Positions 18,821-29,212 of a DNA stretch of 52,980 bases are shown in pieces (within the stretch, counting starts at the first letter, position 1; each line of letters begins with the position of its first letter). Under the pieces are notes generated by a model. It was given only the letters and a program-made list of their open reading frames with translations, was not told the origin of the DNA and searched no databases. The translations under genes and the position numbers were made by a program. This stretch comes from Paludibacterium sp. (lineage in GTDB: Bacteria > Pseudomonadota > Gammaproteobacteria > Burkholderiales > Chromobacteriaceae), in assembly GCF_019232825.1 (NCBI RefSeq), contig NZ_JAFAND010000081.1, positions 1 to 52,980 of the forward strand, in the 5' to 3' direction.

Positions 18821-19603
18821 TTACACCCGCTGGTCCATCTCCAGCGCCGGCGTGCCGCCGATGCCTTGGCTGACCACCCGCGCCGGCACGCCGGCCACGG
18901 TACAGTGTGCCGGCACGTCGTCCAGCACCACGCTGCCCGCCCCCACCTTGGCGCATTCGCCGACGTGGATATTGCCCAGCACCGCGGCGCCGGCGCCCAG
19001 CATCACGCCATCGCCGATTTTCGGATGGCGGTCGCCTCGCTCCTTACCCGAGCCGCCCAGCGTCACGCCATGCAGAATCGAGACGTTGTTGCCGATCACC
19101 GCGGTCTCGCCCACCACCACACCGGTGCCATGATCGAGCAACAGCCCCTGCCCGAGCTGCGCCGCCGGATGAATGTCGGCGCCGGTGATCTCGGAAATAC
19201 GGTTTTGCAGAAACAGCGCCAACGGCTGGCGGCCGTTCAGCCACAGCCAATGCGTGATGCGCTGGCACTGGATGGCATGAAACCCCTTGAAGTACAAAAG
19301 CGGCGTCGCGTAGCCGTCGCAGGCCGGATCGCGCTGAAAGCACGCCTCGATATCGGCGCGCACGCAGGCGATAATGCTCTCGTCGGCGGCAAACGCCTCG
19401 CGGAACAGCTCCATCAACGCGCGCGCGTCCATGACCGGACTGGCCAATTTACTCGACAGGTGAAACGCCAGCACATCCTGCAACGAACGGTGGCGCAGCA
19501 CCGTCATGTGCAGAAAGCTCGCCAAGAGCGGCTCCGCTTCGGCAGCCGACTGCGTTTCCTGGACAATGGCCAGCCACAAATAATCGTCAGCTATCTCGGA
19601 CAT
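18821..19603 (-). CDS. cysE: Serine O-acetyltransferase
   Basis: CysE makes O-acetylserine from serine and acetyl-CoA, the committed step of cysteine synthesis. The 260-aa protein has an N-terminal helical SATase domain (about 1-135, with ALMELFREAFAADESI and ADIEACFQRDPACDGY) and a left-handed beta-helix of hexapeptide repeats (ISEITGADIHPAAQLGQGLLLDHGTGVVVGETAVIGN). Catalytic residues are in LDHGTGVV and SILHGVTLGG. The usual C-terminal tail ending in Ile, which binds cysteine synthase, is not evident (here it ends DQRV). It is not linked to the cysTWA genes at 26-29 kb. Confidence 0.95.
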   Translation of the reverse strand: MSEIADDYLWLAIVQETQSAAEAEPLLASFLHMTVLRHRSLQDVLAFHLSSKLASPVMDARALMELFREAFAADESIIACVRADIEACFQRDPACDGYATPLLYFKGFHAIQCQRITHWLWLNGRQPLALFLQNRISEITGADIHPAAQLGQGLLLDHGTGVVVGETAVIGNNVSILHGVTLGGSGKERGDRHPKIGDGVMLGAGAAVLGNIHVGECAKVGAGSVVLDDVPAHCTVAGVPARVVSQGIGGTPALEMDQRV

Positions 19604-19651
19604 CGAAAAATTCTCGCATCTAATAGGGCGGACCGGCGCCGGCCCCGTGGG

Positions 19652-21145
19652 TTACAACAATACGACGTCAAACTGCTCCTGGGTATACGATCCCTCGACC
19701 GACAACGATACCGGTTTGCCGATGAAATCGACCAGCATCGCCAGGCTTTGCGACTCCTCGTCCAGGAACATATCGATGACCGGCTGCGCCGCCAGGATGC
19801 GGAAACCGCGCGCCTCGAACTGGCGCGCCTCGCGCACGATCTCGCGCTGGATCTCGTAGCACACGGTCTGCGCCGTCTTCACCTCGCCGCGCCCCTGACA
19901 TTGCGGGCAGGTCTCGCAGAGCACATGCGCCAGGCTCTCGCGCGTGCGCTTGCGGGTAATTTCCACCAAACCCAGGCTGGTGAAGCCGTTGAGCGTCACG
20001 CGGGTCCGGTCGCGCGCCAGCGATTTGGCCAGCTCGTTGAGCACCGAGGTGCGGTGCTCTTCGTTATCCATATCGATGAAATCGACGATGATGATGCCGC
20101 CCAGATTGCGCAAGCGCAGTTGGCGTGCGATCGCCTGGGTCGCTTCCAGGTTCGTCTTGAAAATGGTTTCGTCGAAATTGCGGTTGCCGACGAAGCCCCC
20201 GGTATTGACGTCGATGGTGGTCATCGCCTCGGTCTGATCGATGATCAGATAGCCGCCGAACTTCAGATTGACCCGTCGCGCCAAGGCCTTGTCGATCTCG
20301 GCCTCGATGCCATGCAGCTCGAACAGCGGGCGCTCGCCGCTATAACGCTGAATCTTGTCCACCGCCAGCGTCACGTACTGCTCGGCAAACTCGGTCATCC
20401 GGCTGTAGTTCTCGGTCGAATCGACAATGACCTGCTCGGTCGAGTCGCTGACCATATCGCGCAGCACGCGCAGCGACAGAGGCAGATCCTCGTACAACAG
20501 GGATTGCGCCGGCAGGTTTTTCGACTTGTAGCGGATGTCCGACCACAGCTTGGACAGATAGGCGACGTCGGCGGCCAGCGCTTCGTCGTTGGCGGTTTCG
20601 GCACTGGTACGGATGATGAAGCCGTGCGGCATGTCCGCAGGCAACAGCTTCTCCAGCCGAGATTTCAGCGACAGCCGCTCCTCCTCGTTTTCGATCTTCT
20701 GCGAGATACCGATATGGGTTTCTTGCGGCAGATGCACCAAGAAGCGTCCGGCCAGGCTAATCTGCGTCGACAGGCGCGCGCCCTTGGTGCCGATCGGGTC
20801 CTTGATCACCTGAACCAGCACCGTCTGTCCTTCGAACAGCATCTTCTCGATGCGTTGCGGCTCGGTGGGGTGCTGGCGCTGCTCCAGCACGTCGGCGATA
20901 TGGAGAAACGCCGCGCGCTCCAAACCGATCTCGATGAAGGCCGACTGCATGCCGGGCAGCACCCGTTTGACCTGGCCGAGGTAGATGTTGCCGACCAGAC
21001 CGCGGCTCGCGGAGCGCTCGATGTGCAATTCCTGCACGATGGCGTCTTCCAAAACCGCGACACGCGTCTCTTGCGGCGTGATGTTGACGAGAATCTGCTC
21101 TTTCTGGCGGGGCAGATCGCGTGGCAAGGGGATCGTCTGATGCAT
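19652..21145 (-). CDS. rng: Ribonuclease G
   Basis: RNase G matures the 5' end of 16S rRNA and degrades some mRNAs. The protein (497 aa from the ATG at 21145; E. coli 489) has the N-terminal S1-like part (ILVNITPQETRVAVLED, GLVGNIYLGQVKRVLPGMQSAFIEIG) and the catalytic DNase-I-like region with the Mg-binding Asp of TTIDVNTGGFVG and IVDFIDMDNEEHR. The Zn-link CETCPQCQGRG is followed by the small C-terminal domain. It lacks the long RNase E scaffold. A TTG 15 bases upstream overlaps the maf stop; the ATG at 21143-21145 has a GAGGGGG site and is preferred. Confidence 0.95.
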   Translation of the reverse strand: MHQTIPLPRDLPRQKEQILVNITPQETRVAVLEDAIVQELHIERSASRGLVGNIYLGQVKRVLPGMQSAFIEIGLERAAFLHIADVLEQRQHPTEPQRIEKMLFEGQTVLVQVIKDPIGTKGARLSTQISLAGRFLVHLPQETHIGISQKIENEEERLSLKSRLEKLLPADMPHGFIIRTSAETANDEALAADVAYLSKLWSDIRYKSKNLPAQSLLYEDLPLSLRVLRDMVSDSTEQVIVDSTENYSRMTEFAEQYVTLAVDKIQRYSGERPLFELHGIEAEIDKALARRVNLKFGGYLIIDQTEAMTTIDVNTGGFVGNRNFDETIFKTNLEATQAIARQLRLRNLGGIIIVDFIDMDNEEHRTSVLNELAKSLARDRTRVTLNGFTSLGLVEITRKRTRESLAHVLCETCPQCQGRGEVKTAQTVCYEIQREIVREARQFEARGFRILAAQPVIDMFLDEESQSLAMLVDFIGKPVSLSVEGSYTQEQFDVVLL

Positions 21146-21156
21146 CGCGCGCCCCC

Positions 21157-21750
21157 TCAAGGAAAAACAAAACCGAACTGCGATAGCAGCGCAGCGGTTT
21201 CGAACAAAGGCAGGCCGACCACACCGGTGAAGCTGCCGGCAATGTGTTCGACGAAGACCGCGGCCAGCCCTTGGATGCCGTAGGCGCCGGCCTTATCGGC
21301 GGCCTCTCCGCTGTCGAGATAGCGCTGAATGTCGTCCTCGCCGAGCGCGCGGAACGTCACGTCGGTCACTGATGTCGTCAATGCCACTTGATCGCCGCGG
21401 CGCACCGCCACCGCGGTAATCACCTGATGGGTGCGTCCGGAAAAAGCCAGCAGCATGCGCCGCGCATCGGCGGCATCGGCCGGTTTGCCGAAAATCTCGC
21501 CGTCCTGCACCACGGTCGTATCCGCGGCCAGCAATGCCCGCTGCGGCAAACCGCTGCGTTCCACCACCGCCCAACCGGCATCCGCCTTGGCGCGCGCCAG
21601 CCGTTCGGCGTAAGCGCGCGCCGCCTCTCCCGGCAAAACCGATTCGTCGATGTCGGCGTGGATCCGCTCGAAATGGAGACCGAGCTGCGTCAGCAGCTCA
21701 CGCCGGCGCGGGCTGCCGGAGGCCAGATACAAAGTGTCGTTTTCAGTCAT
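21157..21750 (-). CDS. Maf/YhdE nucleoside triphosphate pyrophosphatase
   Basis: A Maf-family house-cleaning enzyme that hydrolyses dTTP/UTP and modified nucleotides. The protein (197 aa from the MTEND start) has LYLASGSPRRRELLTQLGL at the N-terminus, the catalytic ADTTVVQDGEIFGKP segment, the FSGRTHQVITAVAV block, and KAGAYGIQGLAAVFVEHIAGSFTGVVGLPL near the end; the last resembles the YhdE (dTTPase/UTPase) subgroup rather than YceF. It ends a few bases before the rng start, as the maf-rng pair does in many proteobacteria, so the two are probably co-transcribed. Confidence 0.94.
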   Translation of the reverse strand: MTENDTLYLASGSPRRRELLTQLGLHFERIHADIDESVLPGEAARAYAERLARAKADAGWAVVERSGLPQRALLAADTTVVQDGEIFGKPADAADARRMLLAFSGRTHQVITAVAVRRGDQVALTTSVTDVTFRALGEDDIQRYLDSGEAADKAGAYGIQGLAAVFVEHIAGSFTGVVGLPLFETAALLSQFGFVFP

Positions 21751-21855
21751 GTTGGCAAACACGGAGAATCATTTGCCGTAAGCCTACCAGACGATGACGG
21801 CAGCGGACTACCCGCTTTCTGACAAAATCAAGGCAGCCCCCCCATTACGGTCCTG

Positions 21856-22611
21856 TCATGGACGTACGGGGAAGTCAAAGTAAGAATCCGGGTAGGGCTC
21901 GTCTTTCAGGGTGAAGTGCCACCACTCGGTACTGAGTGGCGTGAATCCGGCCTGCATCATCAACTGCCGCAGCAGCAGCCGATTGGCCTTCACCTGCGGC
22001 GATAGGGCCTGGTAGTCGGGGTGCGAGACGGGGCTGAAACAATCATAGCCGGTGCCAAAGTCCAGACTGTTATCCGGTGCGCGCTCAGCCGCGGGGCCCG
22101 TACAATCGGCCTGCTGCAAGGCCGAAAAAGGGGGCGGCACCGCGCTGCCCAGCGGCACGATGGTCAGATCCACGGTACTGCCGCGGCTGTGGCCGGAACG
22201 GTGGGCGATATAACCGTCGCTGAACAGCCGCCGCTTATCCACCGTGGGATAAAACGCCGTGCGCATCGCGACATCGCCGGGGTCCTCGGCCCAGCGGGCG
22301 AAATGGTCGACTGCCCGTTGCGGACGGTAGCAATCGTAAACCTTCAACGCGAGCCCCATGGGCGCCAACTGCTGCGCCACCGCGTCAAGCGCGCCTGCGG
22401 CCCGGCGTGTCAGCAGGCACAACGGCGCGTCATAGCCGTCGATCTTTTTACCGACAAAATTAAAATCGGTCGCATAGCGCATATCGCGCTGCACATGAGG
22501 CATCGACTGCCCCAGGGAGATGAAGTCCGCCGGCCGCCGCGCGGCCGGTTGCCCGGCCGACGCCGTGGTTATCAACAACATCGCCAGGATAGAAACGTCA
22601 CGCCACGCCAT
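21856..22611 (-). CDS. Secreted D-Ala-D-Ala dipeptidase, VanX/DdpX family
   Basis: A 251-aa M15D peptidase with a signal peptide (about 1-19, LLITTASAG). The zinc-site motif SGHSRGSTVD gives His141 and Asp148, EWWHF gives the catalytic Glu229 and zinc ligand His232, and the VanX-type Arg is in CYRPQRA (Arg96). DYGTG-like GTGYDCFSPVSH also matches. The likely role is periplasmic cleavage of D-Ala-D-Ala released in wall turnover, as in DdpX, not vancomycin resistance: no vanH or vanA ligase is nearby. It stands alone between maf and the secA terminator. Confidence 0.9.
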   Translation of the reverse strand: MAWRDVSILAMLLITTASAGQPAARRPADFISLGQSMPHVQRDMRYATDFNFVGKKIDGYDAPLCLLTRRAAGALDAVAQQLAPMGLALKVYDCYRPQRAVDHFARWAEDPGDVAMRTAFYPTVDKRRLFSDGYIAHRSGHSRGSTVDLTIVPLGSAVPPPFSALQQADCTGPAAERAPDNSLDFGTGYDCFSPVSHPDYQALSPQVKANRLLLRQLMMQAGFTPLSTEWWHFTLKDEPYPDSYFDFPVRP

Positions 22612-22706
22612 GGTCCCTCCTCCTTCGCTTTAGCCTCGGGCTCAAAAAGCCGAGTATGGCGAATGGCGCGGAGGGCAAGGGCCGGTGGCTTCCCAAGCGC
22701 TCAGTA

Positions 22707-22747
22707 AAAAAGCCCCGCGCGTTGAAGGACGCTTCAACGCGCGGGGC
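22707..22747 (-). terminator. Strong Rho-independent terminator after secA
   Basis: A 16-bp perfect stem (22712-22727 with 22732-22747), loop of four bases, followed on the minus strand by TTTTTT. It is the longest terminator stem in the window. Confidence 0.92.
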
Positions 22748-22769
22748 GGGTACGGCTCAGTAAAGCGGC

Positions 22770-25469
22770 TTACGCCAGCCTACCGTGGCATTGCTTGTAT
22801 TTTTTGCCGCTGCCGCACGGGCAGGGATCGTTCCGGCCGATGCGCAGGCCGCGGTTGGCCAGCGCCTCCGGCGTCAGATCGTCATCGGACAAGCCAGCCG
22901 GATCGTCGTGCAACAGCGCGGTTTCGCGCGCCTCGCGCGCTTCCATCGCCTCGACTTCCTCGTGACTGCGGATCTGCACCGTCATCAACACGCCCACCAC
23001 GCTGCGCTTGATCCGCTCCAGCATGTCGGCGAACAGTTCGAAAGCCTCGCGCTTATATTCCTGCTTCGGGTTCTTCTGCGCGTAACCGCGCAGGTGAATG
23101 CCTTGGCGCAGATGATCCATCGCCGACAGGTGCTCACGCCAATGGGTATCGAGCATCTGCAGCACGATCGAATGCTCGAACTTGCGCATGCCCTCGTCGC
23201 CCACCAGCTCGACCTTGGCCGCATAACTTTCCTCGGCCTGCTTCAAGATGCGTTCGCGAATGTCCGGTATATCCAGATTAGGCTCGCTTTGCAGCCATGC
23301 GCCCACGGGCGCCTCGAGCTGATACTCGCCGGCCAGCGCCTTCTCGAGCCCGGGCAGGTCCCACTGCTCGTCCATCGAACCCGGCGGAATATGCAGGTCG
23401 ACCAGATCGCCCAACACCCCTTCGCGCATGTTGATCACCACGGCGCTGACATCCTCGTCCTCGAGGATTTCATTGCGCTGCTGGTAGATCACTTTACGCT
23501 GGTCATTGGCGACATCGTCATACTCAAGCAGTTGTTTGCGGATATCGAAGTTGCGTCCCTCGACCTTGCGTTGGGCGTTTTCGATCGAACGGCTGACCCA
23601 GGGATGCTCGATGGCCTCGCCGGCCGGCATCTTCAGGCGCTCCATGATCGCGGCGACGCGGTCGGAAGCGAAGATGCGCAACAGCGGATCCTCCAGCGAC
23701 AAATAGAAGCGGGACGAGCCCGGGTCGCCCTGACGACCGGAACGGCCGCGCAGCTGGTTGTCGATCCGTCGCGATTCGTGGCGCTCGGTGCCGACGATGT
23801 GCAACCCGCCGGCTTCCAGCACGGCGTCGTGACGCTGCTGCCATTCGGCGCGCAAGGTTTCCACGCGCTGGCGCTTCTCGTCATCGCTCAGGCTGTCGTC
23901 GCCCTCGACGGCGAGAATATCGTTTTCCGGGTTGCCGCCGAGCACGATGTCGGTACCGCGGCCGGCCATGTTGGTCGCCACGGTGATCACGCCTGGCCGG
24001 CCCGCCTGCACGACGATATCCGCCTCGCGCGCGTGCTCCTTGGCGTTGAGCACGTTATGCGGCAGCTTGGCGCGGGTCAGGAGTTCGGAGATCAGCTCGG
24101 AGTTCTCGATCGAGGTGGTCCCCACCAGCGCCGGCTGACCACGCCGGTGGCAGTCGGTGATATCGTCGACGATCGCCTGGTATTTCTCGGCCGCGGTACG
24201 GTACACCTTGTCCTGCGCGTCCTTGCGGATCATCGGACGGTTGGTCGGAATCACCACGGTTTCCAGACCGTAAATTTCCTGGAATTCGTAGGCTTCGGTA
24301 TCGGCGGTGCCGGTCATCCCGGACAGTTTGCCGTAAAGACGGAAGTAATTCTGGAAGGTGATCGAGGCCAGCGTCTGGTTCTCGCGGTTGATCTCGACGC
24401 GCTCCTTCGCTTCGACCGCCTGGTGCAGACCGTCGGACCAACGGCGGCCCGGCATCAGCCGGCCGGTGAATTCGTCGACGATGATCACCTCGCCGTCCTG
24501 CACCACATAATGCTGGTCGCGCAGAAACAGCGAATGGGCCTTGAGCGCCGCCATCAGGTGATGCATCAGCGAGATGTTGGTGGCCGAGTAGAGGCTGTCG
24601 CCCTCGCGCAGCATGCCCATCTTGGCCAACAACTGCTCGCAGCGCTCGTGGCCGGCTTCGGACAGCATCACGGTGTGGCCCTTCTCGTCCACCCAGTAAT
24701 CGCCCTCGCCGTCTTCCTTGTCCTGACGGCGCAACTGGCCGGGGATCGCGTCCATGCGCGTATAGAGGTCGAGATTGTCCTCGGCCGGGCCGGAAATGAT
24801 CAACGGCGTGCGCGCCTCGTCGATCAGAATCGAGTCCACTTCGTCGACCACGGCGAAAGACAGCAGACGCTGCACTTTTTCGCCCAGGCTGAACACCATG
24901 TTGTCGCGCAGATAATCGAAGCCGAACTCGTTGTTGGTGCCGTAAGTGATGTCGGAGGCATAGGCGGACTGTTTGGCGGTGTGATCCATTTGGCTCAGAT
25001 TCACGCCGACAGACAGGCCGAGGAAGTTGTACAGGCGGCCCATGGTGCGGGCGTCGCGGCTGGCCAGATAGTCGTTGACCGTCACGACATGCACCCCCTT
25101 GCCGCTGAGCGCATTCAGGTAAACCGCCAGCGTAGCGACCAGCGTCTTGCCTTCGCCCGTACGCATTTCCGCGATTTTGCCGTCATGCAGCACCATGCCG
25201 CCAATCAGCTGCACGTCGAAATGGCGCATGCCCAGCACGCGGCGAGACGCTTCGCGGCACACGGCAAAGGCTTCGGGCAGCAGATCGTCGAGCGCGGCGC
25301 CACCGGCCAGACGCGAGCGGAATTCGGCGGTTTTGCCGGCCAGCGCTTCGTCCGACAGCGCGCGCATTCCTTCTTCAAGGGCATTGATGCGGACCACCAC
25401 TTGACGGTACTGCTTCAGCAGCCGCTCGTTACGGCTGCCGAACACTTTCTTGAGTAACGAGGAAATCAT
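22770..25469 (-). CDS. secA: Preprotein translocase ATPase SecA
   Basis: SecA drives protein export through SecYEG. The 899-aa protein is full length (E. coli 901). Features in order: N-terminal [21 protein letters not shown], Walker A in [40 protein letters not shown], the preprotein cross-linking domain, the second nucleotide-binding fold with [15 protein letters not shown], the [21 protein letters not shown] block, and the C-terminal zinc-binding [14 protein letters not shown] used for SecB and phospholipid contact. It is a single gene, divergent from the dciA-like gene and closed by a strong terminator. Confidence 0.98.
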   Translation of the reverse strand: MISSLLKKVFGSRNERLLKQYRQVVVRINALEEGMRALSDEALAGKTAEFRSRLAGGAALDDLLPEAFAVCREASRRVLGMRHFDVQLIGGMVLHDGKIAEMRTGEGKTLVATLAVYLNALSGKGVHVVTVNDYLASRDARTMGRLYNFLGLSVGVNLSQMDHTAKQSAYASDITYGTNNEFGFDYLRDNMVFSLGEKVQRLLSFAVVDEVDSILIDEARTPLIISGPAEDNLDLYTRMDAIPGQLRRQDKEDGEGDYWVDEKGHTVMLSEAGHERCEQLLAKMGMLREGDSLYSATNISLMHHLMAALKAHSLFLRDQHYVVQDGEVIIVDEFTGRLMPGRRWSDGLHQAVEAKERVEINRENQTLASITFQNYFRLYGKLSGMTGTADTEAYEFQEIYGLETVVIPTNRPMIRKDAQDKVYRTAAEKYQAIVDDITDCHRRGQPALVGTTSIENSELISELLTRAKLPHNVLNAKEHAREADIVVQAGRPGVITVATNMAGRGTDIVLGGNPENDILAVEGDDSLSDDEKRQRVETLRAEWQQRHDAVLEAGGLHIVGTERHESRRIDNQLRGRSGRQGDPGSSRFYLSLEDPLLRIFASDRVAAIMERLKMPAGEAIEHPWVSRSIENAQRKVEGRNFDIRKQLLEYDDVANDQRKVIYQQRNEILEDEDVSAVVINMREGVLGDLVDLHIPPGSMDEQWDLPGLEKALAGEYQLEAPVGAWLQSEPNLDIPDIRERILKQAEESYAAKVELVGDEGMRKFEHSIVLQMLDTHWREHLSAMDHLRQGIHLRGYAQKNPKQEYKREAFELFADMLERIKRSVVGVLMTVQIRSHEEVEAMEAREARETALLHDDPAGLSDDDLTPEALANRGLRIGRNDPCPCGSGKKYKQCHGRLA

Positions 25470-25649
25470 CTATCGAATCCAGGGGGGAGCCTGCAAGGCC
25501 AAAAATGACGAAGAGTTTAGCACATTCAATGCACTGGATATCAGGGTATGATTGCTTTGCATCAAGAGCCGGCACGCAAAAACCCTGATGACGGGCCGCC
25601 GCGCGCGCCGCGCCATGCACTAAAATCCAGATAAACCTAAGGCCTGTCG

Positions 25650-26075
25650 ATGAAAAGCCGTACCCCCTATCAGATCGCCAGCCGCGACCCGCGGCTCACG
25701 CAATTGACCGCCGAGGCACGGGCGCTCCTGAAAATGGACAAACAGTTCCGCCGGCTACTGCCGGACGCCGTCGCCGCCGGCTGCCAAGCCGTGCGCATCG
25801 AGGGAGGGGAATTGCTGCTGTTTGCCGATAACGGCTTGATTGCCGCCCGGTTGCGCCTGATCGCCCCCGGGCTGTTGCCGCGCCTGGCGGCGTTAGGCTA
25901 CCCGGCCGATCGGGTCAAGGTGCGCGTCAGTCCGCGCCTGCCGCCGGTCAAGCGGCAAAAGCAATCGAACATCAGTGAAAAGGCGCTCGACGGCATCGAG
26001 GCAGCCGCCGACACCGTCAAGGATCCGCTGGTCGCCGACGCGCTGGCCAAGCTGATTGCACATCACCGCAGATGA
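25650..26075 (+). CDS. DUF721 / DciA-like protein (putative replicative helicase loader)
   Basis: A 141-aa DUF721-type protein. The core (about 20-95) contains DKQFRRLLPDAVAAGCQAVRIEGGELLLFADNGLIAARLRLIAPGLLPRL, matching the compact KH-like fold of DciA, which loads or activates DnaB in bacteria without DnaC. DciA genes commonly lie next to secA in proteobacteria, and here it is divergent from secA by 180 bases, which supports the call. The C-terminal 45 residues are Lys/Ser-rich then helical, as in DciA proteins whose tail is less ordered. No SecA-related role is implied. Confidence 0.75.
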   Translation: MKSRTPYQIASRDPRLTQLTAEARALLKMDKQFRRLLPDAVAAGCQAVRIEGGELLLFADNGLIAARLRLIAPGLLPRLAALGYPADRVKVRVSPRLPPVKRQKQSNISEKALDGIEAAADTVKDPLVADALAKLIAHHRR

Positions 26076-26088
26076 CCGCGGCGGGCCT

Positions 26089-27153
26089 TCAGATCGCATA
26101 GTCGGCACCGCCGGGAAACACGGCGAGTTTGCGCGGCTTGACGTACACCACATCGCCAGGCGTGATGCCCAGCTCACGATAGCGCTCCTTCGGCAGCGCC
26201 ACTTCGATGGCCGCGCCGTCATCGCGCTGCAACTCCAGCCGCACCAGCGGACCGACCGCGTGAATGTGCGCCACCCGGCCTTGCGCCAGTGCGCCGTCCG
26301 CGACCCAGGTGATATCCAGATCGTGGGGACGCACATAGGCGACCGCGCGTTCGGCGTCGTCCAGACCATGGACCGCGTGGGCAAACGGACCGATGGTCAA
26401 GCTGCCGGCCTCGACGCGGCCGTGAAACAAATTCACGTCGCCGAGGAAGTGGGTGACGAACGGCGAGGCGGGGTTTTCATAAATGTCGTCCGGCGCGCCC
26501 ACCTGTTCGATGCGGCCATGGTTCATCACCACCACGCGGTCGGACACCTCGAGCGCCTCCTCCTGGTCGTGCGTGACGAACACGCTGGTCAGATGGATCT
26601 GGTCGTGCAAATCGCGCAACCACCGGCGCAGGTCCTTGCGCACCTTGGCATCCAACGCGCCGAACGGCTCGTCCAGCAACAACACTTTCGGCTCCACCGC
26701 CAGCGAACGCGCCAAGGCGACGCGCTGGCGCTGACCGCCGGATAGTTGGGCCGGATAGGCGCCGGCCAGCCAATCCAGCTGCACCAATTTGAGCAGGCTC
26801 ATCACCCGATCGCGGATTTCCGCCTTACCGGGACGCGTGGCGCGCGGCTTGACCGACAGCCCGAACGCCACGTTGTCGAACACGGTCATATGCCGGAACA
26901 ACGCGTAGTGCTGGAAAACGAATCCCACCTGACGCTCGCTCACATGGCGCGTGGTGGCGTCTTGACCCGCGAACAGAATCTGCCCGGCATCAGGGCGGTC
27001 GAGCCCGGCAATCATGCGCAGCAACGTGGTCTTGCCGCACCCCGACGGGCCGAGCAGCGCCAACAGTTCGCCATCGTCCACCCGCAAATCGACCTGGTCG
27101 AGCGCGACAAAATCGCCGAAACGTTTGCTCAATTGACGGACTTCGATACTCAT
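26089..27153 (-). CDS. cysA: Sulfate/thiosulfate ABC transporter ATP-binding protein
   Basis: CysA (354 aa from the start at 27153) powers sulfate and thiosulfate import. The ABC domain shows Walker [13 protein letters not shown] (about 36-47), Q-loop [22 protein letters not shown], signature [15 protein letters not shown], Walker [16 protein letters not shown] and switch His THDQEEA. The C-terminal regulatory region has the TOBE-like segment RPHDLDITW and [25 protein letters not shown]. The 30 residues upstream in frame belong to the overlapping cysW end and are not part of it. The start overlaps the cysW stop (ATGA), so translation is coupled. Confidence 0.96.
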   Translation of the reverse strand: MSIEVRQLSKRFGDFVALDQVDLRVDDGELLALLGPSGCGKTTLLRMIAGLDRPDAGQILFAGQDATTRHVSERQVGFVFQHYALFRHMTVFDNVAFGLSVKPRATRPGKAEIRDRVMSLLKLVQLDWLAGAYPAQLSGGQRQRVALARSLAVEPKVLLLDEPFGALDAKVRKDLRRWLRDLHDQIHLTSVFVTHDQEEALEVSDRVVVMNHGRIEQVGAPDDIYENPASPFVTHFLGDVNLFHGRVEAGSLTIGPFAHAVHGLDDAERAVAYVRPHDLDITWVADGALAQGRVAHIHAVGPLVRLELQRDDGAAIEVALPKERYRELGITPGDVVYVKPRKLAVFPGGADYAI

Positions 27154-28052
27154 GCGGATTCCTGGTTCAGGTGGATCATGGCTTGGGTGCGGCGGTCTTG
27201 TGTCTCGTGGAGCGCGCGCGCCGCCGCGCGCGCCTGACGCCATTCGACCAGGGTTTTGGCCACCAGCGTCAAAAGCGCGAGCAGGGTCAACAACGACGCG
27301 CAGGCGAAGGCGCCGACGAAGTTGTATTCGTTGTAGAGAATTTCGATATGCAGCGGCAGGGTGATGGTTTCACCGCGGATATGGCCGGACACCACGCTGA
27401 CCGCGCCGAACTCGCCCATGGCGCGCGCGTTGGTCAGGATCACGCCGTAGAGCAGCCCCCACTTGACGTTGGGCAGCGTCACGCGGAGGAAGGTCTGCCA
27501 GCCGGAAGCCCCAAGCACCAGCGCCGCCTGCTCTTCTTCCGCCCCCTGCGATTGCATCAGCGGAATCAGCTCGCGCGCCACGAACGGGAAGGTGACGAAC
27601 ACCGACGCCAGCACGATCCCCGACACCGCGAACACCACTTTCACGCCATGCGCCTCAAGCCAGCCGCCCAGCGGCGAGTGCACGCCGAACAACAGCACAT
27701 ACATCAGCCCGGCCACCACCGGCGACACGGAAAACGGCAGATCAATGAGCGTGCTCAACAGGCTCTTGCCGCGGAATTCGAAGCGGGCGATGCACCACGC
27801 GGCACAGACGCCGAACACCAAGTTCAGCGGAAGCGCTACCGCGGTGGCCAACAGCGTCAGCTTGATGGCATCGAGCGCGTCGTTGTCGGCCAGCGCCGCC
27901 CAGTACAAGCCGAGCCCCTGAGCGAGCGCCTGTTGAAACACGACGAACAGGGGCAGCAGCAGAAACAGCGTCAGAAACAGCACGGCAACGGCGGTCAGCA
28001 GCCAACGCGTGGCGCGGCCTTCGGCGGTCGGGGGGAGCGAAAATGCGCGCAT
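27150..28052 (-). CDS. cysW: Sulfate/thiosulfate ABC permease CysW
   Basis: A 300-aa inner-membrane permease with about six hydrophobic segments. The ABC-interaction loop [31 protein letters not shown] (EAA motif) faces Cys[15 protein letters not shown] and [32 protein letters not shown] are characteristic of CysW. It starts nine bases after the cysT stop and overlaps cysA. The sulfate-binding protein (Sbp or CysP) gene is not in this operon and must be elsewhere. Confidence 0.95.
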   Translation of the reverse strand: MRAFSLPPTAEGRATRWLLTAVAVLFLTLFLLLPLFVVFQQALAQGLGLYWAALADNDALDAIKLTLLATAVALPLNLVFGVCAAWCIARFEFRGKSLLSTLIDLPFSVSPVVAGLMYVLLFGVHSPLGGWLEAHGVKVVFAVSGIVLASVFVTFPFVARELIPLMQSQGAEEEQAALVLGASGWQTFLRVTLPNVKWGLLYGVILTNARAMGEFGAVSVVSGHIRGETITLPLHIEILYNEYNFVGAFACASLLTLLALLTLVAKTLVEWRQARAAARALHETQDRRTQAMIHLNQESA

Positions 28053-28061
28053 GCCGTCTCC

Positions 28062-28901
28062 TTAGCGTCCAGCGCCCTGACGCCGGGCCACGCGCCATTG
28101 CAGCCCATTGATCAGCAACAGGCAGATAAAGGAAATGCCCAGCATCACCACCGCCACCGCCGTGGCGCCATGCAGATCATACTGGTCGAGCTTGGCCACG
28201 ATGATCAGCGGCGCGATCTCCGACACGCGCGGAATATTGCCGGCAATGAAGATCACCGAGCCGTATTCGCCCGCGCCGCGGGCAAACGCCAGCGCGACGC
28301 CGGTCAAGAGCGATGGTAAAAGCGCCGGCAGGACCACGCGGAAAACGATCTGCCAGCGCGACGCGCCCAGGCAGCTTGCCGCCTCCTCCAGCTCGCGCTC
28401 CAAGCCCTGCAGCACCGGTTCGACGGTGCGCACGACAAAGGGTAAACCGATGAAGGTGAGCGCCACCACGATGCCCAACGGCGCGAACGCCACCTTGACG
28501 CCCAGCGGGTCAAGCCACTGCCCGATCAGCCCGGAAGGCGCATAGAGGCTCGTCAACGCGATGCCGGCGACCGCCGTGGGCAGCGCAAACGGCAAATCGA
28601 TCATGGCATCGAACAGCCGCCGACCGGGAAAGGGATAGCGCACCAGCACCCAAGCCACCAACAGGCCGAAAGCGGCATTGATCAACGCGGCATAGAACGA
28701 CGAGGCAAAAGACAGACGGATCGACGCCAGCACGCGACTATCCGCCAGCGTATGCGCGAAAGCGGTGAACCCCATGCCGGCGGTGGAGACGATCAGCGCG
28801 GCAAACGGCAGAATCACGATCAGCCCGAGCCAGAACAAGCTGACGCCGAAGGCCAGCCCGAAGCCGGGCAACATGCTGTATTGTCGGTTGAAGAGGCTCA
28901 T
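28062..28901 (-). CDS. cysT: Sulfate/thiosulfate ABC permease CysT (CysU)
   Basis: A 279-aa permease with six predicted membrane segments. Diagnostic parts are YSMLPGFGLAFGVSLFWLGLIVILPFAALI at the N-terminus, DLPFALPTAVAGIALTSLYAPSGLIGQ, the EAA loop ELEEAASCLGASRWQIVFRVVLPALLPSLLTG, and AGEYGSVIFIAGNIPRVSEIAPLIIVAKLDQYD. First gene of cysT-cysW-cysA. About 85 bases of AT-rich DNA upstream (28902-28985) should carry the promoter and, by analogy with other cys operons, a CysB-type activation site; no exact site is claimed. Confidence 0.96.
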   Translation of the reverse strand: MSLFNRQYSMLPGFGLAFGVSLFWLGLIVILPFAALIVSTAGMGFTAFAHTLADSRVLASIRLSFASSFYAALINAAFGLLVAWVLVRYPFPGRRLFDAMIDLPFALPTAVAGIALTSLYAPSGLIGQWLDPLGVKVAFAPLGIVVALTFIGLPFVVRTVEPVLQGLERELEEAASCLGASRWQIVFRVVLPALLPSLLTGVALAFARGAGEYGSVIFIAGNIPRVSEIAPLIIVAKLDQYDLHGATAVAVVMLGISFICLLLINGLQWRVARRQGAGR

Positions 28902-29001
28902 GGTCCCGGCGCGTTGGAATGCAAATCAGCAAGATAAGAAACTATACCGTCCGATTTTTATTACCATAAATAATATTGAGAAATACCGTTAGCCGGTGCG
29001 G

Positions 29002-29212
29002 TTATAACCCATTGCGGCGCGAACGAAGATAACCCTCAAGCGACCAGCGGCCCGGACCATGCAAAGCCAGCACCACCCGCAACGTTCCCCAGAAGAGATG
29101 ATCCTGCCGGCCCAATTCGGGCAACACCGGCAAGGACAAAGCTGTCCGCCAAATCGGTCGCGAACAGCCCCGCGGCGGCGCGACGATAGCATTGCGACAG
29201 CAAGGCGCTCAT
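29002..29212 (-). pseudogene. DoxX-family membrane protein (BufD/HvfD), frameshifted remnant
   Basis: An ATG at 29210-29212 overlaps the TGA of the DUF2063 gene (ATGA coupling) and starts a frame reading MSALLSQCYRRAAAGLFATD, a normal DoxX N-terminus. That frame becomes unrelated and stops near 29036. A different frame ending TAA at 29002-29004 reads LPELGRQDHLFWGTLRVVLA then LHGPGRWSLEGYL, which fits the DoxX C-terminal pattern (HL-W--L--VL--HGPG--SL). DoxX proteins have about 140-160 residues and four membrane helices; only 70 codons remain, so the middle has been deleted and the ends are out of frame. In bufferin operons a DoxX protein is the usual fourth gene, which fits the position. Confidence 0.7.

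Noticed and set aside
21856-22611. Vancomycin resistance (vanX)
   Set aside because: The enzyme family matches, but no vanH, vanA or regulator genes accompany it, and it has a signal peptide, which fits a periplasmic wall-turnover dipeptidase.
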